Shown: piece after piece, positions 9,017 through 16,548 of the stretch
How the letters are laid out: each line of letters starts with the position of its first letter
Numbering within the stretch: position 1 is the first letter of the stretch
Source: Candidatus Defluviilinea proxima
GTDB taxonomy: Bacteria; Chloroflexota; Anaerolineae; Anaerolineales; Villigracilaceae
Direction: 5' to 3'
DNA: 64,000 nt
Assembly: GCA_016721115.1 (NCBI GenBank)
Contig: JADKIW010000001.1
Coordinates: 4,231,501-4,295,500 of the forward strand
The notes under the pieces: generated by a model
Databases searched by the model: none
The model's input: the letters and a program-made list of their open reading frames with translations, nothing else
Told to the model about the DNA's origin: nothing
Program-made: the position numbers and the translations under genes

Positions 9017-10538
9017 AAACAAGTATTCATCGTTGGCATGGATACTTATCTTTGCATTGACCTTTGCTGGTTGTAACTCCAACACCACAGTAGCAACCCC
9101 AACGCAACAATCGTCAGCGCAAAATAACACACCGCAGACACCCGATCTACAACCTACGCTTGAACCAACCGCCGTTCCTCCAGCGATCAATCCGCTGACG
9201 GGTTTGGCGGTTGCCGATTCATCCCTGCTTGATCTGCCTGCTGTGCTGGTTTCCATTTCAACGTTCCCTGTTACAGCTCGCCCGCAAGCGGGGCTCTCCT
9301 TTGCGCCATATGTATTCGAGATCTACATCACTGAGGGAACGATGCGGTATCTCACAACGTTTTACGGCGAGATGCCTTCGCCCGAAGTTCCACCCGTCGG
9401 CACTTGCAATGTAACACGCGAACCATTCACACAAACCGAACTCATCATTGGCAATCGTGTCTGGCTCGATGCAAATCAAAATAACATGCAAGATGATTGG
9501 GAACGTGGTGTCGGCGGCGTGTGTGTCAACTTGTATGATTCCAACCTCGAACTTCTTCAACAAGCATCAACCGATTCAAATGGCTATTACGGGTTCAACG
9601 TCAGCGCTGGAAAATATTTCGTCGCGTTCGCAAAGCCTAACGGTATGGAATATAGTCAGAAAAATGTTGGAGAAGAAAATAAGGACAGTGATGTGGATCA
9701 GGCGTCAGGGTGGAGTGACGCGCTGGACGTCACGTCCTCGCTTCTTGATCTGGATGTCGGTCTGCTTCCGTCCGAGCCGTCTCTACCTACATCTGATCTT
9801 CCCCCTGCTCAAGTGGGACCCGTCCGTTCGGGGCGTTTAGTTTACGCAGATATTGCGGATTTCTTCAAAGGCTCATGCTTGATCTTTGCCTACGCCTCTG
9901 CCGAAGTGTTGGTGGAGTTGCCCAAGTGCGCCTACGTGGATCACAACATTCAGGGCGGCGGTTATATGCTCGATATTTCGGAGATGGTCAAACTCGCGAA
10001 CGAACGCAAGGACAAAAAGACAAGCGCCAATTACAAGAGCAATATCTTTTCGCTGGATGTCCCTGATGGAGGCAAACCCGCGACGAAACTGGATGTGTAC
10101 GTTGCGTGGTTGAACCAAACAGGTTGGCTGTATAACCCGCTTTCGCAAACTTGGTGGCGCTACGTGGACGATGGCGAAGACGCGACAGCCGGTATCCTTC
10201 ACCCCGAAATTGATCGACTCACGGGACGCCAACTGCAATTTGAGAACGTGATCGTGTTGTTTACAAAGCATGACGTCATCTCACCGACCAATCTCGATAT
10301 CCATCTCGAACGCGGGCTGACAGGTAAAGCCCTATTGTTTAGAGATGGACAAATGTATTCCATACGATGGAGCACAAAAGGGAATTCACCTATTCGATTT
10401 GAATATGAGAACGGCGAGTTGTTCCCGCTGAAACCCGGTCATACGTGGATCACGGTCGTCACGCCGAATACTACTGTGACAGAAAAAAACAATGGAGAAT
10501 GGCTGTTACGCTTCAGTCAACCAAAAGGCGCGAAATGA
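9006..10538 (+). CDS. DUF3048 lipoprotein with inserted SdrD/Cna-B-like domain, copy 2
   Basis: 510 residues from a GTG at 9006, chosen because it leaves a short lipoprotein signal (lipobox FALTFAGC); an ATG at 8970 is in frame but lies deeper in the previous gene, so the exact start is uncertain. Same order as copy 1: NPLTGLAVADSSLL, the interrupting domain (GNRVWLDANQNNMQDDWERG, then STDSNGYYGFNVSAGKY), then GPVRSGRLVY and LKPGHTWITVV. It lacks the YEKTTGLRRPM segment that copies 1 and 3 have before the C-terminus. Overlaps copy 1 by 11 bases and copy 3 by 4. Confidence 0.85.
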   Translation: MQNRNKYSSLAWILIFALTFAGCNSNTTVATPTQQSSAQNNTPQTPDLQPTLEPTAVPPAINPLTGLAVADSSLLDLPAVLVSISTFPVTARPQAGLSFAPYVFEIYITEGTMRYLTTFYGEMPSPEVPPVGTCNVTREPFTQTELIIGNRVWLDANQNNMQDDWERGVGGVCVNLYDSNLELLQQASTDSNGYYGFNVSAGKYFVAFAKPNGMEYSQKNVGEENKDSDVDQASGWSDALDVTSSLLDLDVGLLPSEPSLPTSDLPPAQVGPVRSGRLVYADIADFFKGSCLIFAYASAEVLVELPKCAYVDHNIQGGGYMLDISEMVKLANERKDKKTSANYKSNIFSLDVPDGGKPATKLDVYVAWLNQTGWLYNPLSQTWWRYVDDGEDATAGILHPEIDRLTGRQLQFENVIVLFTKHDVISPTNLDIHLERGLTGKALLFRDGQMYSIRWSTKGNSPIRFEYENGELFPLKPGHTWITVVTPNTTVTEKNNGEWLLRFSQPKGAK

Positions 10539-12184
10539 GCACAAAGATGAAGAGAGCCATTAACTTTATCCTTGTGTTTCTCGTTGGTTGTTCAAATTCG
10601 GGATCTCTCCAAACAACTACGCCAGTGTCTATAACAAATACTAGTGCGCCTACGCACGAACCAAGTATAGAAGTTGCACAAACGCCGTCTGCTACTTCTA
10701 CTCCACAACCGTATCATCCCACTACAAATTACGGGCCTGATGATTTTCCATCGAACATCAACCCATTGACGGGACGCGAGGTCCTTGAACCCTCTTTACT
10801 TCAACTCCCTGCTGTATTAGTTTCCATCAGCAACTCGCCTGCCAGTGCACGTCCACAGGCAGGGCCAGGGTTCGCACCATGGGTATTTGAATTGTTCATC
10901 GGCGAAGGTGCAACTCGCTTTATGAATGTCTTCTATGGTGGTATTCCACGCAATGTGCCAAACATCACTGGCGAATGTGAAGTGCGCGAAGAGATCCTGT
11001 ATCCAAGCGGTGATTGGATCGGGGATCGAGTCTGGCTTGATGAAAACGAGAACGGCACACAGGATGATTGGGAGATGGGTATCGGCGGTGTGTGCGTCCG
11101 CTTATTGGACGGAAACAGCCGCATGGTCATAGATGAGGCGAGAACAGACTCGAATGGCTATTATGCTTTTAAGAATCCGAAACGTGATGTCATCATCCAA
11201 TTTATCAAGCCATCTGCATATCAGTTCACGCAAACAAACATCGGTTACGAAGATAAAGATTCTGACGCAGATCAGATGACGGGCGAAACAGGAATCGTTC
11301 AAACGGACACAACCGCCTCATTCTGGGACGTGGGCCTGATTCTGTCCGAAGGAATACTTCCTACCCCAAGGCCTGATGCAACAAGCACACCGTTCTACAT
11401 TCCCGCTGAAACCTATGTAGGACCGATCCGTTCCGGTCGGTTGACCTATAACCAGATCGGGGCAATGTTTCCCAACAGTTGTCTCGTCTACGCCAGCGCC
11501 GCATGGGACATCGGCGAACGGCTCGACGCATGTGAAATTGTCTTCGGCGTGGACAAGACCACACCGAACAGTGCGTTACTCAAAGTTTCACGTCTGCGCG
11601 AATTGGCGCAGGAGAATTTGAACTCGAAGCAACCTGTGAACTATTCGGGCAATTTGTTTTCGCATGATGTTCCCGAAGACGGACAATCTGCCAATCAGAT
11701 CAACGTCTTCTATCACGCGTACAATCGATCCGCATGGACATATGACCCCATTTCACAAACTTACCTGCGCTTCACTGACGATGCAGACGGCAAGGGCATT
11801 CTCCATCTCGCAACAGACAGGTTAACCGAACGTCAACTTGCGTTCGAGAATGTGATCGTCATCTTCGCCGAACACATGAGGTTTAGGCACAATCAATTCG
11901 AAGTCAATTTTGAGAACGGACAAAGCGAACCCGCTTACTTATTCCGTGATGGAAAAGCCTTCAAAATATATTGGAGGACGATCAACCGTGAGTACGAAAA
12001 GACAAGCGGCCTGAGACGTCCCATGCACTTTGTGGATGCACAAGGGAATCTCATCCCTCTACACCCCGGCAGAACATGGATCCACATTGTCACACCGTTC
12101 TCATCGGTGACGGATAAAGGAAATGCGGAGTGGCTGGTGAAATTTGTCCAGCCTTATGATCCACCGGATACTCCGGAGCCGTAA
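10535..12184 (+). CDS. DUF3048 lipoprotein with inserted SdrD/Cna-B-like domain, copy 3
   Basis: 549 residues from the ATG at 10535, which overlaps the stop of copy 2 (ATGA). The lipobox is FLVGC. DUF3048 N-part (NPLTGREVLEPSLLQLPAV), inserted beta domain (GDRVWLDENENGTQDDWEMG, then ARTDSNGYYAFKNPKRDV), then GPIRSGRLTYNQIG and the C-part ending HPGRTWIHIVTP. The most divergent of the three copies. The insertion sits at the same place, so it predates the triplication. A REP-like palindrome follows 13 bases after the stop codon. Confidence 0.87.
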   Translation: MSTKMKRAINFILVFLVGCSNSGSLQTTTPVSITNTSAPTHEPSIEVAQTPSATSTPQPYHPTTNYGPDDFPSNINPLTGREVLEPSLLQLPAVLVSISNSPASARPQAGPGFAPWVFELFIGEGATRFMNVFYGGIPRNVPNITGECEVREEILYPSGDWIGDRVWLDENENGTQDDWEMGIGGVCVRLLDGNSRMVIDEARTDSNGYYAFKNPKRDVIIQFIKPSAYQFTQTNIGYEDKDSDADQMTGETGIVQTDTTASFWDVGLILSEGILPTPRPDATSTPFYIPAETYVGPIRSGRLTYNQIGAMFPNSCLVYASAAWDIGERLDACEIVFGVDKTTPNSALLKVSRLRELAQENLNSKQPVNYSGNLFSHDVPEDGQSANQINVFYHAYNRSAWTYDPISQTYLRFTDDADGKGILHLATDRLTERQLAFENVIVIFAEHMRFRHNQFEVNFENGQSEPAYLFRDGKAFKIYWRTINREYEKTSGLRRPMHFVDAQGNLIPLHPGRTWIHIVTPFSSVTDKGNAEWLVKFVQPYDPPDTPEP

Positions 12185-12196
12185 TTGATATTTATC

Positions 12197-12256
12197 GTAG
12201 GGGCGACCCGTCATGGATGTCACAGTTCTCGAACAATCCTGACGGGTCGCCCCTAC
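12197..12256. repeat. REP-like palindrome, GTAGGGGCGACCC family
   Basis: Arms of 17 bases: GTAGGGGCGACCCGTCA at 12197-12213 and its exact reverse complement at 12240-12256, around a 26-base loop. Related palindromes occur at 19456-19629, 19932-19960 and 56152-56212; a REP-associated transposase lies at 19634. Confidence 0.8.
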
Positions 12257-12279
12257 CACCAGAACAAACTGGAGACACG

Positions 12280-12948
12280 ATGCACCTATACGTCAAACAA
12301 CTGAAAACCCTCTTCGAGCAAAACGCGGACCCAAGTCAGGCTCCTGCCATGAAAAAATATATGCGCGATCAATTCGAGTATCTGGGAATTAAAACACCAC
12401 AAAGCGTGGCATTGCAAAAGGAATTCTACGCAAAGCATGGACTCCCCGAAGTCGCTGAATTGGATGTGATCTTGCGTGACCTATGGTTATTGCCACAACG
12501 CGAATTCCAATATGTAGCGGTTGGGTTATTGGGAAGACTCAGTAAACAAATCCCGCCTGAGTTTGTTGACACAATCGAATATCTCATCACGACCAAATCC
12601 TGGTGGGATACTGTGGACAGTCTCGCTGGCGGGACGGTCGGCGTGCATTTCCAACGCTACCTCGCAGTCAAGAAGAAGACGCTGGCACGCTGGCGCAAAT
12701 CGGAGAATTTCTGGTTGAGGCGCACGGCCATCCTGTTCCAATTGAACTACAAAAGCGAAACAGACTTTGACCTGTTGTGCGAGATCATCCGTGAGAATTT
12801 GGGGTCGAAGGAATTCTTTATCAACAAAGCCATCGGCTGGGCACTACGTCAATACGCACGCACCGACCCAAAGGCTGTGATCAAATTTGTAAAAGCGACA
12901 AAAGAATTGAATCCTCTCAGTCGGCGTGAGGCGATGAAGCACTTGTAA
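12280..12948 (+). CDS. DNA alkylation repair enzyme, AlkD-like
   Basis: 222 residues from the ATG at 12280, preceded by GGAG at 12271; the longer in-frame reading from 12217 would translate the REP palindrome and is rejected. The protein is all-helical (HEAT-like repeats) with the family patterns DLWLLPQREFQYVA, KSWWDTVDSLA and RAEN-like helices ending ALRQYARTDP. AlkD-type glycosylases remove N3- and N7-alkylated bases by trapping distorted DNA without base flipping. The W and D residues of the KSWWDTVD segment correspond to the catalytic pocket in the family. It stands alone between two palindromic repeats. Confidence 0.9.
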   Translation: MHLYVKQLKTLFEQNADPSQAPAMKKYMRDQFEYLGIKTPQSVALQKEFYAKHGLPEVAELDVILRDLWLLPQREFQYVAVGLLGRLSKQIPPEFVDTIEYLITTKSWWDTVDSLAGGTVGVHFQRYLAVKKKTLARWRKSENFWLRRTAILFQLNYKSETDFDLLCEIIRENLGSKEFFINKAIGWALRQYARTDPKAVIKFVKATKELNPLSRREAMKHL

Positions 12949-12949
12949 T

Positions 12950-13027
12950 GTCATTGCGAGCGCTTTTTGCGAAGCAATCTCACACTCACACACAATGCGG
13001 GGATTGCTTTGCTTCGCTCGCAATGAC
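12950..13027. repeat. Palindromic dispersed repeat, GTCATTGCGAG type
   Basis: GTCATTGCGAGCG at the left end is mirrored by CGCTCGCAATGAC at the right end, with GAAGCAATC/GATTGCTT inside. This repeat type (ends GTCATTGCGAG) is widespread in bacterial genomes. It fills the gap between two convergent genes and may also act as a transcription stop. Confidence 0.75.
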
Positions 13028-13035
13028 GCGTAATC

Positions 13036-13431
13036 CTAAATCTCCAACCTATTCCTCATAAAGTCTGCAACTTCCGAAAAACGGTTTTTGAGATATTCGA
13101 CCACATTCGCATCGAACTGTCCTGCATCCAAGGCCTTGTCCATACACCATAGCCATTGATCTCGCTCTTTCATGCCAATGGAGAACGGCATGTGGCGTTG
13201 CCGCAAGCGTGGATGTCCAAACGCTTCTATATACAAAGGCGGCCCGCCAGACCAGCCCGAGAGAAACATGAACAACTTCTCGCGTGAGCGCTTCAAACTT
13301 TTAGCATGCAAGGCGCGGAGTTCCTTTGCTTCAGGCGCAGAATCCATGATGTCATAAAAACGGTCTACCAAGTCTTTCAACCCGGTCTCTCCCCCGATCA
13401 ACTCATAAAGTGATGTAGAAAATTCATCCAT
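13036..13431 (-). CDS. Truncated haemoglobin, group II-like
   Basis: 131 residues from the ATG at 13431 (MDEFSTSLYELIGG). Patterns of group II truncated globins: LIGGETGLKDLVDRFYDIM, then LFMFLSGWSGGPPLYIEAFGHPRLRQRHMPF, in which the His of GHPRLRQRH is the probable proximal haem ligand, and the W of DQWLWCMDKAL. These proteins bind O2 or NO and can act in NO or peroxide detoxification. A TACAAT box ends 6 bases before the ATG, suggesting a leaderless message. The longer in-frame start at 13470 lacks support. Confidence 0.92.
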   Translation of the reverse strand: MDEFSTSLYELIGGETGLKDLVDRFYDIMDSAPEAKELRALHAKSLKRSREKLFMFLSGWSGGPPLYIEAFGHPRLRQRHMPFSIGMKERDQWLWCMDKALDAGQFDANVVEYLKNRFSEVADFMRNRLEI

Positions 13432-13523
13432 GCATAAATTGTAATCCCTTATAAAGCCGATGGCGAACACAACTCGTTGTTGGCTTTATAATTAGTTTGT
13501 TCAACCCCTACACAGGAGGCGTT

Positions 13524-14726
13524 ATGAGCAAGCAAAACGAAGCGGTCATTTTGAGCGCGGCACGCACGCCGATTGGAAAATTTCAGGGGACTCTTGCAAA
13601 CGTCCCGGCAACACAACTGGGGGCGATTGCAATTCAAGCCGCAGTGGAACGCGCGGGCATCAACTCCAAAGATATCGAAGAAGTCATCATGGGCAACGTG
13701 GTGCAGGCCGGTGAAGGGCAGGCTCCTGCGCGTCAATCGAGCATTCATGCAGGCATCCCGTCAACGGTCAGTGCGAGCACGATCAACAAAGTTTGTGGAT
13801 CAAGCCTCAAGGCCGCGATGTTTGCGGCACAAGCTGTCCGTGCGGGAGATGCCGATTTATTTGTAGCAGGTGGATTTGAGTCCATGAGCCGGGCGCCTTA
13901 TCTTGTCGCAGGCCGCTCGGGCGAGTTGAAGTTCGGCAATCAAGCGCTGACCGATGCGCTTCTCAACGATGGTTTGTGGGATCCATTTGAGAATTGGGGA
14001 ATGGGCAACGCGGCTGAATTTATCGCGGATGAGTACGAGGTGACGCGCGAGGCAATGGACGAGTACGCGCTTCGCTCTCACGAGAAAGCTGTTGAGGCTC
14101 AAGAAAAAGGGAAGTTCAAAGCTGAGATCATTCCCGTCCAAATCACAGGGCGTAGAGGTGAAGTCCATGTAGTGGATTCAGACGAAGGTCCAAGAAAAGA
14201 GTCGACGCTGGAAGCGTTATCCAAACTCAAACCTGCTTTCAAAGAAGATGGCAAAGTGACACCCGGCAACTCATCTCCCATGAACGATGGCGGCTCGGCA
14301 GTTGTGATCGCGTCGCGTGAATACGCCGAGAAAAACGGACATAAGCCGATGGCTCGCATTGTAGGATACGCACAAGCCGCGGTCGAGCCGAAATATTTAT
14401 TTTCAGCACCCGCATATGCAATTCCAAAACTATTGAAAAAGATACAATGGACATTGAAAGATGTGGACTTGATCGAACTCAACGAAGCCTTTGCCGCGCA
14501 GGTACTCGCGAATGGATATGCTCTCACGGACGACGGCTGGGATTGGGACAAGGTCAACGTCAACGGCGGCGCGATCGCGTTGGGACATCCACTCGGGGCG
14601 AGCGGTGCACGTGTGTTGACAACGTTGTTATATGCCCTGCAAGATCGCGGACTGAAACGAGGCATCGCATCGCTATGTTTGGGCGGCGGCGAGGCGGTAG
14701 CAATGGCAATTGAGTTGGAAAGTTGA
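13524..14726 (+). CDS. Acetyl-CoA C-acetyltransferase (thiolase)
   Basis: 400 residues from the ATG at 13524, which follows an AGGAGG ribosome site; an earlier ATG at 13497 is rejected. Active-site Cys is in INKVCGSSLKA (Cys91), the His in GGAIALGHPLGASGAR, and the second Cys in SLCLGGGEAVAM. The enzyme joins or splits acetyl-CoA and acyl-CoA in beta-oxidation or butyrate/PHB-type pathways. A 3-hydroxyacyl-CoA dehydrogenase lies two genes downstream on the same strand, which supports a role in fatty acid or butanoate metabolism. Confidence 0.95.
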   Translation: MSKQNEAVILSAARTPIGKFQGTLANVPATQLGAIAIQAAVERAGINSKDIEEVIMGNVVQAGEGQAPARQSSIHAGIPSTVSASTINKVCGSSLKAAMFAAQAVRAGDADLFVAGGFESMSRAPYLVAGRSGELKFGNQALTDALLNDGLWDPFENWGMGNAAEFIADEYEVTREAMDEYALRSHEKAVEAQEKGKFKAEIIPVQITGRRGEVHVVDSDEGPRKESTLEALSKLKPAFKEDGKVTPGNSSPMNDGGSAVVIASREYAEKNGHKPMARIVGYAQAAVEPKYLFSAPAYAIPKLLKKIQWTLKDVDLIELNEAFAAQVLANGYALTDDGWDWDKVNVNGGAIALGHPLGASGARVLTTLLYALQDRGLKRGIASLCLGGGEAVAMAIELES

Positions 14727-14737
14727 CACGTTGAAAC

Positions 14738-14753
14738 GTTTGAACGTTCAAAC
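14738..14753. repeat. Perfect 16-base palindrome after the thiolase gene
   Basis: GTTTGAAC is followed directly by GTTCAAAC with no spacer, 12 bases after the thiolase stop. It could be an operator or part of a weak hairpin with the neighbouring AACGTTTG and CAAACGTT repeats. No function can be assigned. Confidence 0.4.
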
Positions 14754-14794
14754 CTTCAAACGTACCAACCTATAAATGATCGAGGAGACAACGC

Positions 14795-15283
14795 ATGGAC
14801 GCAATCGAACGCAACGAAAAAATCGAACTGTACGGCAATGGATTCAGCATGCTCGTGGAGATTCTCAAAGACATCCCGCGTGAGATGTGGCAATTCAAAC
14901 CCGCGCCCACCGAATGGAGTATCCACGAGATCATCATCCACCTCGCGGACTCAGAATCGAATGCGGCATTACGCGCTCGCAAATTGATCGTCGAGCCGGG
15001 CGGCACGTTGATGGGTTACGACCAGGATGCGTGGGCAGTCACACTGAATTATCACGACCAGAATATCGAAGATGCGCTGGAAGTGACGCGCCTTGCACGC
15101 AAGACCACTTATGAATTATTGAAGAAGCAACCCGATGAAGTGTTCGAGCACTTTGTGAAGCATCCAGAATACGAAGAGCCCTATACATTTGAGAATTGGG
15201 TCAATATTTATTCGGCACATATCCCCGGTCACATTGAGCAGATCGTGAATAATTATAAGATTTGGAAAGATACAGTCGGTTAG
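14795..15283 (+). CDS. DinB/YfiT-family putative metalloenzyme
   Basis: 162 residues forming a four-helix bundle of the DinB superfamily. The likely metal ligands are the His of STEWSIHEIIIHLADSE-type helix (here WSIHEIIIHLADSE) and the two His of the C-terminal HIPGHIEQI. DinB-like proteins include thiol transferases and maleylpyruvate isomerases, but most members have no known substrate. It is preceded by GGAGA and lies between thiolase and dehydrogenase genes, perhaps in one transcript. Confidence 0.85.
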   Translation: MDAIERNEKIELYGNGFSMLVEILKDIPREMWQFKPAPTEWSIHEIIIHLADSESNAALRARKLIVEPGGTLMGYDQDAWAVTLNYHDQNIEDALEVTRLARKTTYELLKKQPDEVFEHFVKHPEYEEPYTFENWVNIYSAHIPGHIEQIVNNYKIWKDTVG

Positions 15284-15359
15284 TCTTCCAGTCTACTTGT
15301 CCGCTGGTCTTCTCGTCAGGGCTGGCGGACACAACAAGACTAGAAGACCAGGAGACCAA

Positions 15360-16205
15360 ATGACCATTCGACATATCTTCATCATAGGCGCAGGCACAAT
15401 GGGCAACGGCATCGCGCAGGTCGCGGCGACGAGCGGATGCCAAGTCACATGCATGGACGTGATGCCGGCAGCGCTGGAGAAAGCCAAAGCGACGATTGCC
15501 AAATCCACGGGGAAGTTGCTCGAAAAAGGGATGATTACCGCGGAGCAAAAGTCCAATGCGGATGCGATTCAATTCGTCTCCAATATGGACACGATGAAAG
15601 ACGCGGACTTCGTCATCGAAGCCGCGACGGAAAACCCCGAACTCAAGTTCAAAATTTTCAAAGACATGGATGCCAACGCGCGCGAAGGTGTAATTCTGGC
15701 GAGTAACACATCGTCGATTTCGATCACGAAGATCGCCGCACAGACCCACCGTCCCGAAAGAGTGATCGGGATGCACTTTATGAATCCTGTGCCGTTGATG
15801 AGACTCGTCGAAGTCATCAAGGGACTCGCCACATCCGAAGAGACATTATCCACCACACTCGAGTTGTGCAAGGTCATGGGCAAGGAAGCCGTCGAAGCGA
15901 ACGACTCGCCTGGCTTCATCTCCAATCGCATTCTGTGCCCGATGATCAACGAAGCGATCTTTGCCCTGCAGGAGGGAGTCGGCACGCCCGAAGCCATTGA
16001 CGCGGTGATGAAGCTCGGCATGAACCACCCGATGGGACCGCTCACGCTGGCGGACTTAATCGGGCTGGACGTGGTGTTGTTCATCATGGAGGTGTTACAG
16101 CGCGACCTTGGTGAAGACAAGTACCGCCCTGCGCCGTTGCTCCGCAAGATGGTGGATGCGGGGTATCTGGGGAGGAAATCGGGAAGAGGGTTTTATAGTT
16201 ATTAG
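15360..16205 (+). CDS. 3-hydroxybutyryl-CoA dehydrogenase
   Basis: 281 residues from the ATG at 15360, the usual length; the in-frame extension to 15297 would read through an imperfect inverted repeat. The NAD-binding GAGTMGNGIAQVAA lies at the N-terminus. Later motifs are ASNTSSISI, GMHFMNPVPLMRLVEVI with the catalytic His, and NDSPGFISNRILCPMINEA. The C-terminus has GPLTLADLIGLDV and GYLGRKSGRGFYSY. It interconverts 3-hydroxyacyl-CoA and 3-oxoacyl-CoA with NAD(P), next to a thiolase in the same direction. A decayed copy of its last 34 codons lies 215 bases downstream. Confidence 0.95.
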   Translation: MTIRHIFIIGAGTMGNGIAQVAATSGCQVTCMDVMPAALEKAKATIAKSTGKLLEKGMITAEQKSNADAIQFVSNMDTMKDADFVIEAATENPELKFKIFKDMDANAREGVILASNTSSISITKIAAQTHRPERVIGMHFMNPVPLMRLVEVIKGLATSEETLSTTLELCKVMGKEAVEANDSPGFISNRILCPMINEAIFALQEGVGTPEAIDAVMKLGMNHPMGPLTLADLIGLDVVLFIMEVLQRDLGEDKYRPAPLLRKMVDAGYLGRKSGRGFYSY

Positions 16206-16213
16206 CGGTTGGC

Positions 16214-16248
16214 TGATAGCTGTTAGCTGTTAGCTTTTAGCTTTTAGC
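16214..16248. repeat. Short tandem repeat TTAGCT-type
   Basis: Repeated AGCTGTTAGCTGTTAGCTTTTAGC units directly after the dehydrogenase gene. The rest of the 16206-16548 gap holds a sequence rich in short inverted pieces (about 16325-16370, CCCTCTGCCCTTCGGGCATC) and the pseudogene fragment at 16421. Confidence 0.5.
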
Positions 16249-16420
16249 GATGAGCATTTAGCTTTGCAGGGAGTAAAATAGGCTGAATGAATAAAACTGG
16301 TTGTTACGCTTAATGGCGTGGTATTAACCCCTCTGCCCTTCGGGCATCTCCCCTAAATGGGAGAATTTAAAAGGCGGAAGCAATGTCGCATTCAATTCAA
16401 ATCTCAATATTCAAACACAC

Positions 16421-16537
16421 AACCTTGGCAAAGACAAATACCGCTCTGCCCCGATGCTTTGCAAGTTGGTGGACGCAAGGTATTTGGGAAGGAAATCAGA
16501 AATAGGGCTTTATAGCCACCAGACTCAAATAGCATAA
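16421..16537 (+). pseudogene. Decayed duplicate of the 3' end of 3-hydroxybutyryl-CoA dehydrogenase
   Basis: In frame, this stretch reads NLGKDKYRSAPMLCKLVDA then RYLGRKSEIGLYSHQ and a stop at 16535-16537. The intact gene ends DLGEDKYRPAPLLRKMVDA then GYLGRKSGRGFYSY. Around three quarters of the residues match, and there is no start codon or N-terminal domain. It is therefore a fragment of a second copy, not a gene. It ends 11 bases before the ATG of the LRR-Roco gene. Confidence 0.85.
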
Positions 16538-16548
16538 GTGAGGCAATC

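Noticed and set aside
12217..12279. N-terminal extension of the AlkD-like protein by 21 codons
   Set aside because: It would translate the right half of a REP palindrome; the ATG at 12280 has a ribosome site and fits the family start.
14099..14665. Open frame of 188 codons antisense to the thiolase
   Set aside because: Shadow of a conserved gene with intact catalytic motifs; no independent support.
14738..14753. GTTTGAACGTTCAAAC as a LexA box
   Set aside because: GAAC and GTTC abut with no 4-base spacer, so it does not fit GAAC-N4-GTTC.
16206..16548. Possible CRISPR or regular repeat array in the gap after the dehydrogenase
   Set aside because: The repeats are short adjacent TTAGCT-type units without spacers.
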